This document shows, one piece after another, positions 38,097-45,597 of a DNA stretch of 64,000 nt. The stretch lies in assembly GCF_000155675.2 (NCBI RefSeq), contig NC_020911.1, positions 548,501 to 612,500 on the forward strand, read 5' to 3'. The stretch is from Octadecabacter antarcticus 307. GTDB taxonomy: Bacteria; Pseudomonadota; Alphaproteobacteria; Rhodobacterales; Rhodobacteraceae. The position numbers and the translations under genes were made by a program. Positions within the stretch are counted from its first letter, which is position 1. Every line of letters starts with the position of its first letter. Under the pieces are notes generated by a model. It was not told the origin of the DNA, searched no databases, and saw nothing but the letters and a program-made list of their open reading frames with translations.

Positions 38097-38969
38097 TTAG
38101 CGTTTGCCGTAATACAGCCCAACGACGTGTTCGGCTTGTGCAAAGAACAGCCAGCGCGCGGCGAAGACGCCGATCAGATGGCTGATCACAGCCAAACCGC
38201 CAAGGATGTGTGATGGGCTGATCAGCAGGATTACAAGCGGCAGGCCGACCATCAAGACGATCGCGATGACGCGCAATTTGAACGCGTGTTTGCGCCCGAT
38301 CACGTAAACGAATTCCTTTAGCAGATAGTTCGTCCCCGTGTGTGGTGGTTCGAATGCGCGCACGTCGCCACGCGCGCCAAGACCCGTGGCCGTGGCAATG
38401 GTTGTGCCAGACTTGGCCAGCGCGGTGTCACCAAGAACCCAATGGGCGATCTGCGCGGCCCCAGCGAGGACAAGCAGGGGAATAGCAAAGGAGATTTGCC
38501 CCGCAAGCAGTGCGCCGCCGGCGATACAAATGCTTAGGAACATGGTTGGTGTGGTGAAGTTGTGCCAGCGTGGGACGGTTTTCATCTGGGTGTAGATCAT
38601 TGCGGTCGTAAAGACCGTGCCGATGGAAAGTGCTGCACCGATAACGCCCAAGACGCCCCAACGGGTGCCAAAAAACACAAGGCCAGCACCGTAGATCGCC
38701 ATAATGATGAGTGCGCCCACGGCACAAATGCCTTCGCGCGACAGCCAGCTGGATCGCCATTGCGAGAACGCCTTAAGCGCGCGTTCGGGATGGCCGAGGT
38801 GGAAGGTTGACGCGATCAGCCCACCAACGGCCAACAGATAAGCGATGGCGAAGAACACGAACGCGACCCAGCCCGTGGGGCCGGGCATGCCAAGGCCAAG
38901 GAACGCCAGAAGGCCGAAGCCAAGGCCAGAGAGGGTCGAGAACAGGATAACGGATGGTGCGGGATGCAT
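38097..38969 (-). CDS. soeC: sulfite dehydrogenase membrane anchor SoeC (DmsC/NrfD-like)
   Basis: Hydrophobic anchor that passes electrons from SoeB to the quinone pool; 290 residues with about eight membrane segments. It belongs to the DmsC family (HPAPSVILFSTLSGLGFGLL; FHLGHPERALKAFSQWRSSW, the conserved HLG.P motif; WLSREG). Last gene of the operon; its ATG overlaps the soeB stop by one base. Assignment as SoeC rather than DmsC rests on the xsc-linked context known for SoeABC in Roseobacters. Confidence 0.88.
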   Translation of the reverse strand: MHPAPSVILFSTLSGLGFGLLAFLGLGMPGPTGWVAFVFFAIAYLLAVGGLIASTFHLGHPERALKAFSQWRSSWLSREGICAVGALIIMAIYGAGLVFFGTRWGVLGVIGAALSIGTVFTTAMIYTQMKTVPRWHNFTTPTMFLSICIAGGALLAGQISFAIPLLVLAGAAQIAHWVLGDTALAKSGTTIATATGLGARGDVRAFEPPHTGTNYLLKEFVYVIGRKHAFKLRVIAIVLMVGLPLVILLISPSHILGGLAVISHLIGVFAARWLFFAQAEHVVGLYYGKR

Positions 38970-39778
38970 TAGTTTTTGCCTCCGGTTTTTGACGTGCCAT
39001 TTGAAGAACTCGGCATCGCATCGAGTGCTTTATCGAGCCAGCCAAGAAAGCCCGTTGTTTCTGTAGCAATGGGGTCAAGAAACGGTGCGAGGATATCAAC
39101 GTCTTGGCTTTGGTCACGATCTTTGACGCGCGGGGGCAGGTATTTGTTGACGGGCTTGGTGCCCATTTCGGGCATCAGGTCCATGCCGCCGCGCTCGGCC
39201 GTGAGTTTGGACACATTCGATTCCGGGTCTGCAAAGTCACCGAAGTGACGCGCGTTGGACGGGCAGGTGCGCACGCAGGCTGGTTCGCGGTCTATCTCGG
39301 GCAGGTTTTCGTTATAGATGCGGTCAACACACAGGGTGCATTTCTTCATGACCTTGGCTTCGGCGTCCATTTCGCGTGCGCCATACGGACAGGCCCAGGC
39401 GCACAATCCACAGCCGATGCAGTCTTGTTCGTTGACCAAAACAATGCCGTCTTCGACCCGTTTGTAGCTGGCCCCAGTCGGGCACACGGTCACGCAAGGC
39501 GCGTCTTCGCAGTGCAGGCAGGACTTGGGGAAGTGGACCAGTTGCGCGGGTGCGGCCCCTAGACCAAGATCCGGGGGTTGGATTTCGTAGCTGTGCACGC
39601 GGTTGAGGAACGTGCCCGTCGGGTCGGCGCCATAGGGGTCCTGATCCGACAGTGGTTCGCCGTAGTTTTCGGTGTTCCAGCCTTTGCACGAGATCACGCA
39701 GGCATGGCAGCCCACACAGGTATCAAGGTCAATCACGAGGCCGAGTTTTTTAGCCGTTGAGGTGGGTAAAGTTGTCAT
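38969..39778 (-). CDS. soeB: sulfite dehydrogenase iron-sulfur subunit SoeB
   Basis: Four-cluster ferredoxin subunit, 269 residues. Cys motifs in order: CVGCHACVISC, CLHCEDAPCVTVC, CIGCGLCAWAC, and CTLC paired with CVRTC, enough for four [4Fe-4S] clusters. It carries electrons from the molybdenum subunit to the membrane anchor. ATG 39778 overlaps the stop of the small upstream gene (ATGA). The frame is open 57 codons further, but that part lies in the small gene and soeA in other registers. Confidence 0.93.
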   Translation of the reverse strand: MTTLPTSTAKKLGLVIDLDTCVGCHACVISCKGWNTENYGEPLSDQDPYGADPTGTFLNRVHSYEIQPPDLGLGAAPAQLVHFPKSCLHCEDAPCVTVCPTGASYKRVEDGIVLVNEQDCIGCGLCAWACPYGAREMDAEAKVMKKCTLCVDRIYNENLPEIDREPACVRTCPSNARHFGDFADPESNVSKLTAERGGMDLMPEMGTKPVNKYLPPRVKDRDQSQDVDILAPFLDPIATETTGFLGWLDKALDAMPSSSNGTSKTGGKN

Positions 39779-39915
39779 GTGGTGGCCCCTATGTGAATGG
39801 GTTGGGTCATGCTGACGGGTTCTTCTGCTGACGCGTCCCATGTGGTGACGAACCAGATGAAACTGCCGATCATAAGCGCGAAGGCTGCGAAGATGAGGAG
39901 GAGTGTTCGCTTCAT
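39775..39915 (-). CDS. 46-residue single-pass membrane microprotein in soe operon
   Basis: A short gene between soeA and soeB. It starts with ATG 39915 overlapping the soeA stop (ATGA) and ends with a TGA overlapping the soeB ATG (ATGA), so all three are translationally coupled in pattern. The protein opens MKRTLLLIFAAFALMIGSF, a single strong membrane helix (about residues 4-24), followed by a Trp-containing juxtamembrane part (IWFVTTWDASAEEP) and a polar tail. The positive N-terminus predicts the tail on the periplasmic side. I do not recognise a family. Possible roles are assembly or stabilisation of SoeABC, or association with the anchor. The overlaps on both sides are the main argument that it is real. 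Confidence 0.72.
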   Translation of the reverse strand: MKRTLLLIFAAFALMIGSFIWFVTTWDASAEEPVSMTQPIHIGATT

Positions 39916-42758
39916 TTGCCGACCTTCCATGCTTGGCTTTTCGGGCCATAGCCTACGGGGGACTTTTGCGCAGGGGTCACTGGTTGGGATTCTGCGGGGG
40001 CCGTGGTTTTTTCGATCTTTACGCGCAAATCAAACCATGCGGCTTGTCCGGTTATGGGATCAGAGTTGGACCAGCGCATGCCGTCGGCTTTTTCGGGCAA
40101 AAGTTCGTGGATTAGATGGTTGAGCAGGAAGCCTTCGGTTGCCTCGGGTGCCTTTTCATCTAGCGCCCATGCGCCTTTGCGTTTGCCGATGGCGTTCCAT
40201 GTCCAGACGGTATTTTCGTTCAATGCGGCCATATGCGCGACTGGTACGGTGATGACACCCGACGGGGATGTGACCTTTGCCCAATCGCCGTCGCCAAAGC
40301 TGTGCTGTTGCCAAATTTTCGTTGGTACATACAGCGGGTTCAGCCCGTGGATTTGGCGCAGCCATGCGTTTTGTGTGCCCCATGAATGGTACATCGCCAT
40401 GGGTCGCTGGGTCAGCGCGTGGACGTTGAATTCTTCCGTATCGATCACGTCATCGGACAGCGGTGCGTACCACATCGGCAGCGGGTCCATGGTGCGTTTG
40501 ACTTGTTCACGCAAATGATCGGGTGGCTGCACGCGGCCGTGCCCTTCGGCCGCGAGTTGCATGCGGCGCAGGGGTTCGACGTAGGGCGTGAAGATGTAGG
40601 GCTGTTCGCTGTCATAAAAGCCCATTTTCACCGCCCATGCTTGGTAGGCCATGTTGAAGGGTTTGTAATATGACGCTTCTTCGGGGACGTGGGACACCCA
40701 GAAGCCGCCGTTTTTGATGTAGCTGTCGAGCTGGCCTTCGTTGGGGTCGCCGCGCCCTTCGGTTAGGCCGTCGTCGCCCATGCGCCAGCCTGCAAGTGGG
40801 CCGATACCGGGGCGGCGGATGTGGTTGGTGATGTAGTCGGCGTAGTCTTCGTATTTCTGCGATCCGTCTTCGTTCACGAAACCCGGTAAGTCCAGCCGCG
40901 CGCCGAGTTCGCACAGCACCGATTGGAACCCGCGCACATCACGATCCGGTTCAATGACGGGCCAGCGGATCGCATCGGCAACGCCGTCGGCTTCGGAAAT
41001 TGGACGGTCGAGGAGCGAGATGCAGTCGTGGCGTTCAAGATAGGTGGTGTCGGGCAAGATCAAGTCGGCGTAGGCAACCATTTCGGACGAATAGGCGTCG
41101 GAATAAATGATACGAGGAATGACGTATTCGCCAGTTTCTTCATCCTTATCGGTCAGCATTTCCATCACGCCGGTCGTGTTCATCGAACTGTTCCACGACA
41201 TGTTGGCCATATACATAAACAACGTGTCGATTTTGTACGGATCACCTGCGTGGGCGTTGGAAATCACCATATGCATCATGCCGTGGGACGACAGCGGGTT
41301 GTCCCATGTGAACGCTTTGTCGATACGAATTGCAGAGCCGTCTTCGTGCAGCATCAGATCTTCGGGACTGTGCACAAACCCAAGGTGTGGACCGTTGAGC
41401 GCCTGACCGGGGTTGACTTTGCCGTGCGGTTTCGGGTGCGCCGTCGCGGGCTTGGGGTAGGGTGGTTTGAAGCGCATACCACCGGGGGTTTCCACGGCGC
41501 CCAGGACGATTTGCAAGGTGTGCAGCGCGCGACAGGTTTGGAACCCGTTGGAATGCGCAGAGATGCCGCGCATCGCATGCATCGACACTGGGCGGCCAAT
41601 CATTTTGGCGTGCTTTTTGCCGCGGAAATCGGTCCATGGGCGATCAAGTTCAATCGCTTCGACGAACGCCACATGCGCCATATCAGCGGCAAGTCGTTTG
41701 ATGCGATCTGCGGAAATGCCTGTCGCGTCCGCAACCATTTCGGGCGCGTGTTTCGGGTCAAGGAACCGATCCGCCATCAGATGGAACACCGGGCGGTGGG
41801 TGACGCCAGCGGCGCGGTGTGTGTGGGCGAGATCGGGTTCGACACCTTGGCCATTCCACGGCGCAAGGTTGCCGGTGTTCTTGTCGATCACCTGCGGTTG
41901 GCCGTCATCGTCGCGCAAAAGTAGACCGTTCTGGTCGCTTTTGGGGTCTTCATTGACGATGCAGGACGCATTGGTGAAGCGCGCAAGGTAGTCAAGATCG
42001 AGCTTGCCCGCCTTAAACAATTCATGGATCAGCGCCATGATCAGCAAACCATCGGTGCCTGGCGTGATGCCAAACCAATCATCAGCGACGGCGTTATATC
42101 CGGTGCGGATCGGGTTGACGCCAACCATGCGTGCGCCACGCCCTTTGATTTTACCAATGCCCATCTTGATCGGGTTGGAATCGTGGTCTTCGGCGACACC
42201 GAACAGCACGAACATTTTGGTGTGGTCCCAATCAGGCTGGCCAAATTCCCAGAACGCGCCGCCCATCGTATAAATGCCGGCGGCGGCCATGTTGACGGAA
42301 CAGAACCCCCCATGGGCGGCGTAGTTCGGTGTGCCGAACCCCTGCGCCCAAAGCGATGTGAACGACTGCGATTGATCGCGCCCCGTAAAGAACGCCAGCT
42401 TTTCAGGGGCTTCTTCGCGGATCGGTTTCAGCCAGTCGGTGGCGATTGTCAGCGCCTCTTCCCATGAAATCTCTTCGAACTCGCCTGATCCGCGCGGACC
42501 GACGCGTTTCAACGGGGCCTTCAGGCGGGACGGTGCGTTGACCTGCATAATGCCCGCAGACCCTTTGGCGCACAAAACGCCTTGGTTCACGGGGTGGTCT
42601 CTGTTGCCTTCGATATAGGCAACTTTCATTTTTCCGTCAGGCTGGGCTTTCATATGCACGTCGATGCCGCAGCGGCAGGCGCACATGTAACAGGTCGTTT
42701 TGCGGACCTCGTCTGAAACTTTGGGCGATGTGTCGAGGATCGGTTGATCTTTGGGCAT
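39912..42758 (-). CDS. soeA: sulfite dehydrogenase molybdopterin subunit SoeA
   Basis: Molybdenum (bis-MGD) oxidoreductase that oxidises sulfite to sulfate in the cytoplasm; 948 residues. The N-terminal [4Fe-4S] ligands are C23, C26, C30 and C63 (TTCYMCACRCGIDV; QGVLCAKGSAG). Molybdopterin domains follow (PSRLKAPLKRVGPRGSGEFE, ISWEEAL, HGGFCSVNM). There is no twin-arginine signal, which fits cytoplasmic SoeA. The C-terminal dinucleotide-binding domain has LIHELLPEKADGMRWSNSDP. Its placement downstream of xsc, pta, ackA and tauE supports sulfite rather than another substrate. The stop overlaps the microprotein start. Confidence 0.9.
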   Translation of the reverse strand: MPKDQPILDTSPKVSDEVRKTTCYMCACRCGIDVHMKAQPDGKMKVAYIEGNRDHPVNQGVLCAKGSAGIMQVNAPSRLKAPLKRVGPRGSGEFEEISWEEALTIATDWLKPIREEAPEKLAFFTGRDQSQSFTSLWAQGFGTPNYAAHGGFCSVNMAAAGIYTMGGAFWEFGQPDWDHTKMFVLFGVAEDHDSNPIKMGIGKIKGRGARMVGVNPIRTGYNAVADDWFGITPGTDGLLIMALIHELFKAGKLDLDYLARFTNASCIVNEDPKSDQNGLLLRDDDGQPQVIDKNTGNLAPWNGQGVEPDLAHTHRAAGVTHRPVFHLMADRFLDPKHAPEMVADATGISADRIKRLAADMAHVAFVEAIELDRPWTDFRGKKHAKMIGRPVSMHAMRGISAHSNGFQTCRALHTLQIVLGAVETPGGMRFKPPYPKPATAHPKPHGKVNPGQALNGPHLGFVHSPEDLMLHEDGSAIRIDKAFTWDNPLSSHGMMHMVISNAHAGDPYKIDTLFMYMANMSWNSSMNTTGVMEMLTDKDEETGEYVIPRIIYSDAYSSEMVAYADLILPDTTYLERHDCISLLDRPISEADGVADAIRWPVIEPDRDVRGFQSVLCELGARLDLPGFVNEDGSQKYEDYADYITNHIRRPGIGPLAGWRMGDDGLTEGRGDPNEGQLDSYIKNGGFWVSHVPEEASYYKPFNMAYQAWAVKMGFYDSEQPYIFTPYVEPLRRMQLAAEGHGRVQPPDHLREQVKRTMDPLPMWYAPLSDDVIDTEEFNVHALTQRPMAMYHSWGTQNAWLRQIHGLNPLYVPTKIWQQHSFGDGDWAKVTSPSGVITVPVAHMAALNENTVWTWNAIGKRKGAWALDEKAPEATEGFLLNHLIHELLPEKADGMRWSNSDPITGQAAWFDLRVKIEKTTAPAESQPVTPAQKSPVGYGPKSQAWKVGK

Positions 42759-42775
42759 CTTGATGACCTTTCAGT

Positions 42776-43540
42776 TCAGGCGAGTTGGGTGCGGGCCAAG
42801 CCTAGCATGGCAAGGCCGATCAGAAGGATGAGGCAAAATGGACGGTAGTACGGTGCCAGCCGTTCGGTAAACAGTTGTTGGCCGAGGAAGACGCCAACCA
42901 TCGTCGGAATGGCAAAGAAAAGGCCGCGTGCAATGCCAGACGTGTCCATCATGCCGAATGCCACCAGCACGACCATAGAGATCGCAGCGCTCAGGAACAG
43001 ATATAGCACCAGCGAGGCCCGCATGACCTTAGCAGGAGCATCAGCGGCCAACACATAGACTGCGACGACCATGCCGCCGACACCGGCCACGCCGGAAACG
43101 ATGCCGGAAATGATGCCTGACCCGTAAAGGCCCGTTTTGGTAGCCAGAAATGGCATGCGGATTTTGGCGAGCAAGGTGACGGCAAGGATAACAATAACTG
43201 CGAGGGCGAGGGTTTTTGACGCTGCAACTGGCAATATGACCGTTAGGGCAAGGCCGATGGGCCAGCCGATGGTCGCCCCGATGGCAAGGCCGTAGGTCAT
43301 GGTTTTGTCTGCGCCGTCCCAGCCGTTTTTCAGCATCAAGATTGACGCGGACATTTCCAACCACCACAGCATCGGGATCAGTTCGATAGGCGGCAGGATA
43401 ATCACAGCCGTGGCCATAACCATGGCCGACAATGCAAAGCCCGAAAAGCCGCGCACCAGACCAGCCAAAAGCGTTAGGCAGATCAGGATCGCAAAATCGT
43501 TCCCGCTTAAATTTGTGGTGGCGAGGATCCAGTCAATCAT
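42776..43540 (-). CDS. tauE: TauE/SafE-family sulfite/sulfonate exporter
   Basis: Membrane carrier, 254 residues with about eight helices in two TauE-type repeats (LAGLVRGFSGFALSAMVMAT; SGIVSGVAGVGGMVVAVYVL). Within a taurine operon it is expected to export sulfite or sulfoacetate. It overlaps ackA by ATGA and precedes soeA by 17 bases, so export and oxidation are co-expressed. The founding proof for TauE comes from other bacteria; the cargo here is inferred. Confidence 0.88.
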   Translation of the reverse strand: MIDWILATTNLSGNDFAILICLTLLAGLVRGFSGFALSAMVMATAVIILPPIELIPMLWWLEMSASILMLKNGWDGADKTMTYGLAIGATIGWPIGLALTVILPVAASKTLALAVIVILAVTLLAKIRMPFLATKTGLYGSGIISGIVSGVAGVGGMVVAVYVLAADAPAKVMRASLVLYLFLSAAISMVVLVAFGMMDTSGIARGLFFAIPTMVGVFLGQQLFTERLAPYYRPFCLILLIGLAMLGLARTQLA

Positions 43541-44598
43541 GCGGCGCCCAACGTGGTCGCATCCAGTGCGATCTGGCGTTCTTCGTCAGCGTCGATCACA
43601 TGCACTGGAATATCACCGAGGAAGGCGAGGTGCGCCATGATGCGGTCGCGGATTTCAGCGGAGTTTTGGCCGATGCCACCGGTAAATGCAACAGCGTCAA
43701 CGCCGCCCATGGCGACGATGGCGGACCCTGCGTGACGCGCGGCCCAGTAGCAGAAATGATCGGCCGCGAAGTTGGCTTGATCTGTGTCGGCCGCGAGCAG
43801 CAGGCGCATGTCATTGGCGCCGCCAAGACCCTTAAGGCCGCTGTCTTTGTTCAGCCGCCGCGATGCTTCCGCGGCCCCGTGAATTTCCGCCATGCGAAGA
43901 ACTGCCATGCCATCTATTGCGCCGGACCGCGTGCCCATCGTCAGCCCGTCCAAAGGCGAATAGCCCATGGACGTCGCGACGGATTTGCCTTTGTGGATCG
44001 CGCACAGTGACGCGCCGGAGCCGAGGTGGAATGCCAACAGGCGGTCCGGCAGGCGATCATCGAACTGCGTGACGATCCACGCATAAGACAGCCCGTGGAA
44101 CCCGTAGCGACGGATGCCCATATCGCGGTCTTTTTTCGGGATCGCGTAGGCGGTGGCGACGGCTGGATTGGTCGCGTGAAACGCGGTTCCAAAGCTCGCG
44201 TATTGTGGCAGGTCGGGGGCCAGTGTTTGCAGGGCGCGTATGCCTGAAAGATTGTGGAGGTTGTGCAATGGGGCCAGCGGGCTTGCCGCCTCAATCCCCG
44301 CAATCACATCATCGGTAATCCGGCAGGGCTGCACCAAAGACGTACCACCATGGACGACACGGTGTGCGCATGCGCTAAGTTGGTCGGGCGTAATGCCTTG
44401 CGTGGTGAGGCTGGCAAGGATCGCACCAAGGGCCGCGTCATGGTTCGGTGCTGCAATATCTTTGTCGTCTGTCCCGAGTGATATGTGCGCCAACGGGCCG
44501 CCGATGCCGCTGACTTGGCCAGCCATAACTTCGGTCAGGTCGGGCTGGAACAGCGCCACCTTGATCGAAGAAGACCCCGCGTTGACGACAAGGATCAT
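43537..44598 (-). CDS. ackA: acetate kinase family protein, divergent active site
   Basis: ASKHA-fold acetate/propionate kinase homologue, 353 residues, short against about 400. Conserved: NAGSSSIK at the N-terminus, HRVVHGG (Arg), YGFHG (His168), TMGTRSGAID (Arg224) and the C-terminal ADEER. Altered: the catalytic Asp of FDTAFH is Gly137 (FGTAFH), and the Asn of HLGNGAS is Ser194 (HLGSGAS). By the Methanosarcina thermophila enzyme these correspond to D148 and N211. It may have low or changed activity. Overlaps pta and tauE by four bases each. By context it would convert acetyl phosphate from Xsc to acetate and ATP. Confidence 0.85.
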   Translation of the reverse strand: MILVVNAGSSSIKVALFQPDLTEVMAGQVSGIGGPLAHISLGTDDKDIAAPNHDAALGAILASLTTQGITPDQLSACAHRVVHGGTSLVQPCRITDDVIAGIEAASPLAPLHNLHNLSGIRALQTLAPDLPQYASFGTAFHATNPAVATAYAIPKKDRDMGIRRYGFHGLSYAWIVTQFDDRLPDRLLAFHLGSGASLCAIHKGKSVATSMGYSPLDGLTMGTRSGAIDGMAVLRMAEIHGAAEASRRLNKDSGLKGLGGANDMRLLLAADTDQANFAADHFCYWAARHAGSAIVAMGGVDAVAFTGGIGQNSAEIRDRIMAHLAFLGDIPVHVIDADEERQIALDATTLGAA

Positions 44599-45524
44599 TT
44601 GCTAGCTGCCACGATTGCGCCAAGCGCAATGGACGACAGGCGGGCGGCGGCTGGGTCTGCGCGCGACGTCAGTAAAATCGGAACCTTTGCGCCCATCACG
44701 ATGCCACCTGCGCAGCCACCTGTTAGATAGACGAAAGATTTGAACAGCGCGTTGCCCGACACGATGTCAGGCACGATGATGGCATCGGCTTGGCCTGCCA
44801 CAGGATCATCGGTCAGCTTTTTAGCCTGCACCGCCTTTGGTGACATGATCAGATCGAACGCCAGCGGACCCGAAAAATCGGCGTCTGTGATGTTTTCAAT
44901 CGCCCAATCGCGCAATTCGCGGCCTTCGATGGACGACGGCACGCTTTCAATCGGGGATTCTGTGGCTGACAGGAACGCGACCTTGGGGCGCGGGTTGCCG
45001 ATTTTATGCAGCAGCGAGACGACTTCGCGTGTTGCGTCTTTGCGGGTGTTGAGGTCCGGGTTCACGTTGACCGCAGCGTCCGAGATTGTGATCGAACGCG
45101 ACCCATCCGGCGTGGTAATATGAAAAATATGCACAAAGCGTTTGCCAGTGCGCAGACCGGCATCGCGCGATACGGCAGCACGCATGAAAGCGTCCGTGTG
45201 CAACTGGCCTTTCATCAAGACGTCCGCGCGACCGGTCCCACAGGCCATCGCCGCGGCGGCGCCTGCTTCGGCTTCACCGACGGTGTCGATGATTTCGTAT
45301 TGGGAAATGTCCCAGCCCAGCTTGTCTGCTTCGGCTTGGATCATATCACGTTCGCCGGTGAACAGCGGCACCATCATGTTGGCTTGTGTTGCCTCAAACG
45401 CGGCGAGCATCGGCAGCGGCGCACCAGCGCGGGCGATGGCCACACGCGGTGTGGGCGCGTCTTGTGCCTGACGGATAATATGTGCGGGGGCGTCGGCCAC
45501 GGCGTCAGATAGAAAAGATGACAT
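44595..45524 (-). CDS. pta: phosphate acetyltransferase (Pta/Ptb family)
   Basis: Transfers the acetyl group of acetyl phosphate to CoA; 309 residues. Motifs: PRVAIARAGAPLPMLAAFEA, LMKGQLHTDAFMRA, AVNVNPDL and IVPDIVSGNALFKSFVYL, the shorter Ptb-like form associated with xsc in Roseobacters. It takes the acetyl phosphate made by Xsc toward acetyl-CoA. Start ATG 45524. A 73-base gap with a hairpin separates it from xsc; it overlaps ackA by ATGA. Confidence 0.9.
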   Translation of the reverse strand: MSSFLSDAVADAPAHIIRQAQDAPTPRVAIARAGAPLPMLAAFEATQANMMVPLFTGERDMIQAEADKLGWDISQYEIIDTVGEAEAGAAAAMACGTGRADVLMKGQLHTDAFMRAAVSRDAGLRTGKRFVHIFHITTPDGSRSITISDAAVNVNPDLNTRKDATREVVSLLHKIGNPRPKVAFLSATESPIESVPSSIEGRELRDWAIENITDADFSGPLAFDLIMSPKAVQAKKLTDDPVAGQADAIIVPDIVSGNALFKSFVYLTGGCAGGIVMGAKVPILLTSRADPAAARLSSIALGAIVAASK

Positions 45525-45552
45525 TGAAACGAGGCCTTTCACGATTGGAGAA

Positions 45553-45578
45553 CCGAGGCAGAGTTTCCCCCGCCTCGG
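45553..45578 (-). terminator. hairpin between xsc and pta
   Basis: CCGAGGC and GCCTCGG form a 7-bp stem with a 12-base loop on the minus strand. It is not followed by a T run, so it is more likely an RNA-stabilising or attenuating element than a true terminator, allowing more Xsc than downstream products. Confidence 0.45.
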
Positions 45579-45597
45579 CACTATCTTGCAATGGCTA

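Noticed and set aside
38969..39949. Longer SoeB N-terminus with a basic leader
   Set aside because: Those codons overlap the microprotein and soeA in other frames; the ferredoxin start MTTLPTSTAKKLGLVIDLD is normal.
38097..42758. DMSO or thiosulfate/polysulfide reductase instead of sulfite dehydrogenase
   Set aside because: SoeA lacks a twin-arginine signal, and the genes are fused by overlaps to xsc-pta-ackA-tauE, the known Soe context in Roseobacters.
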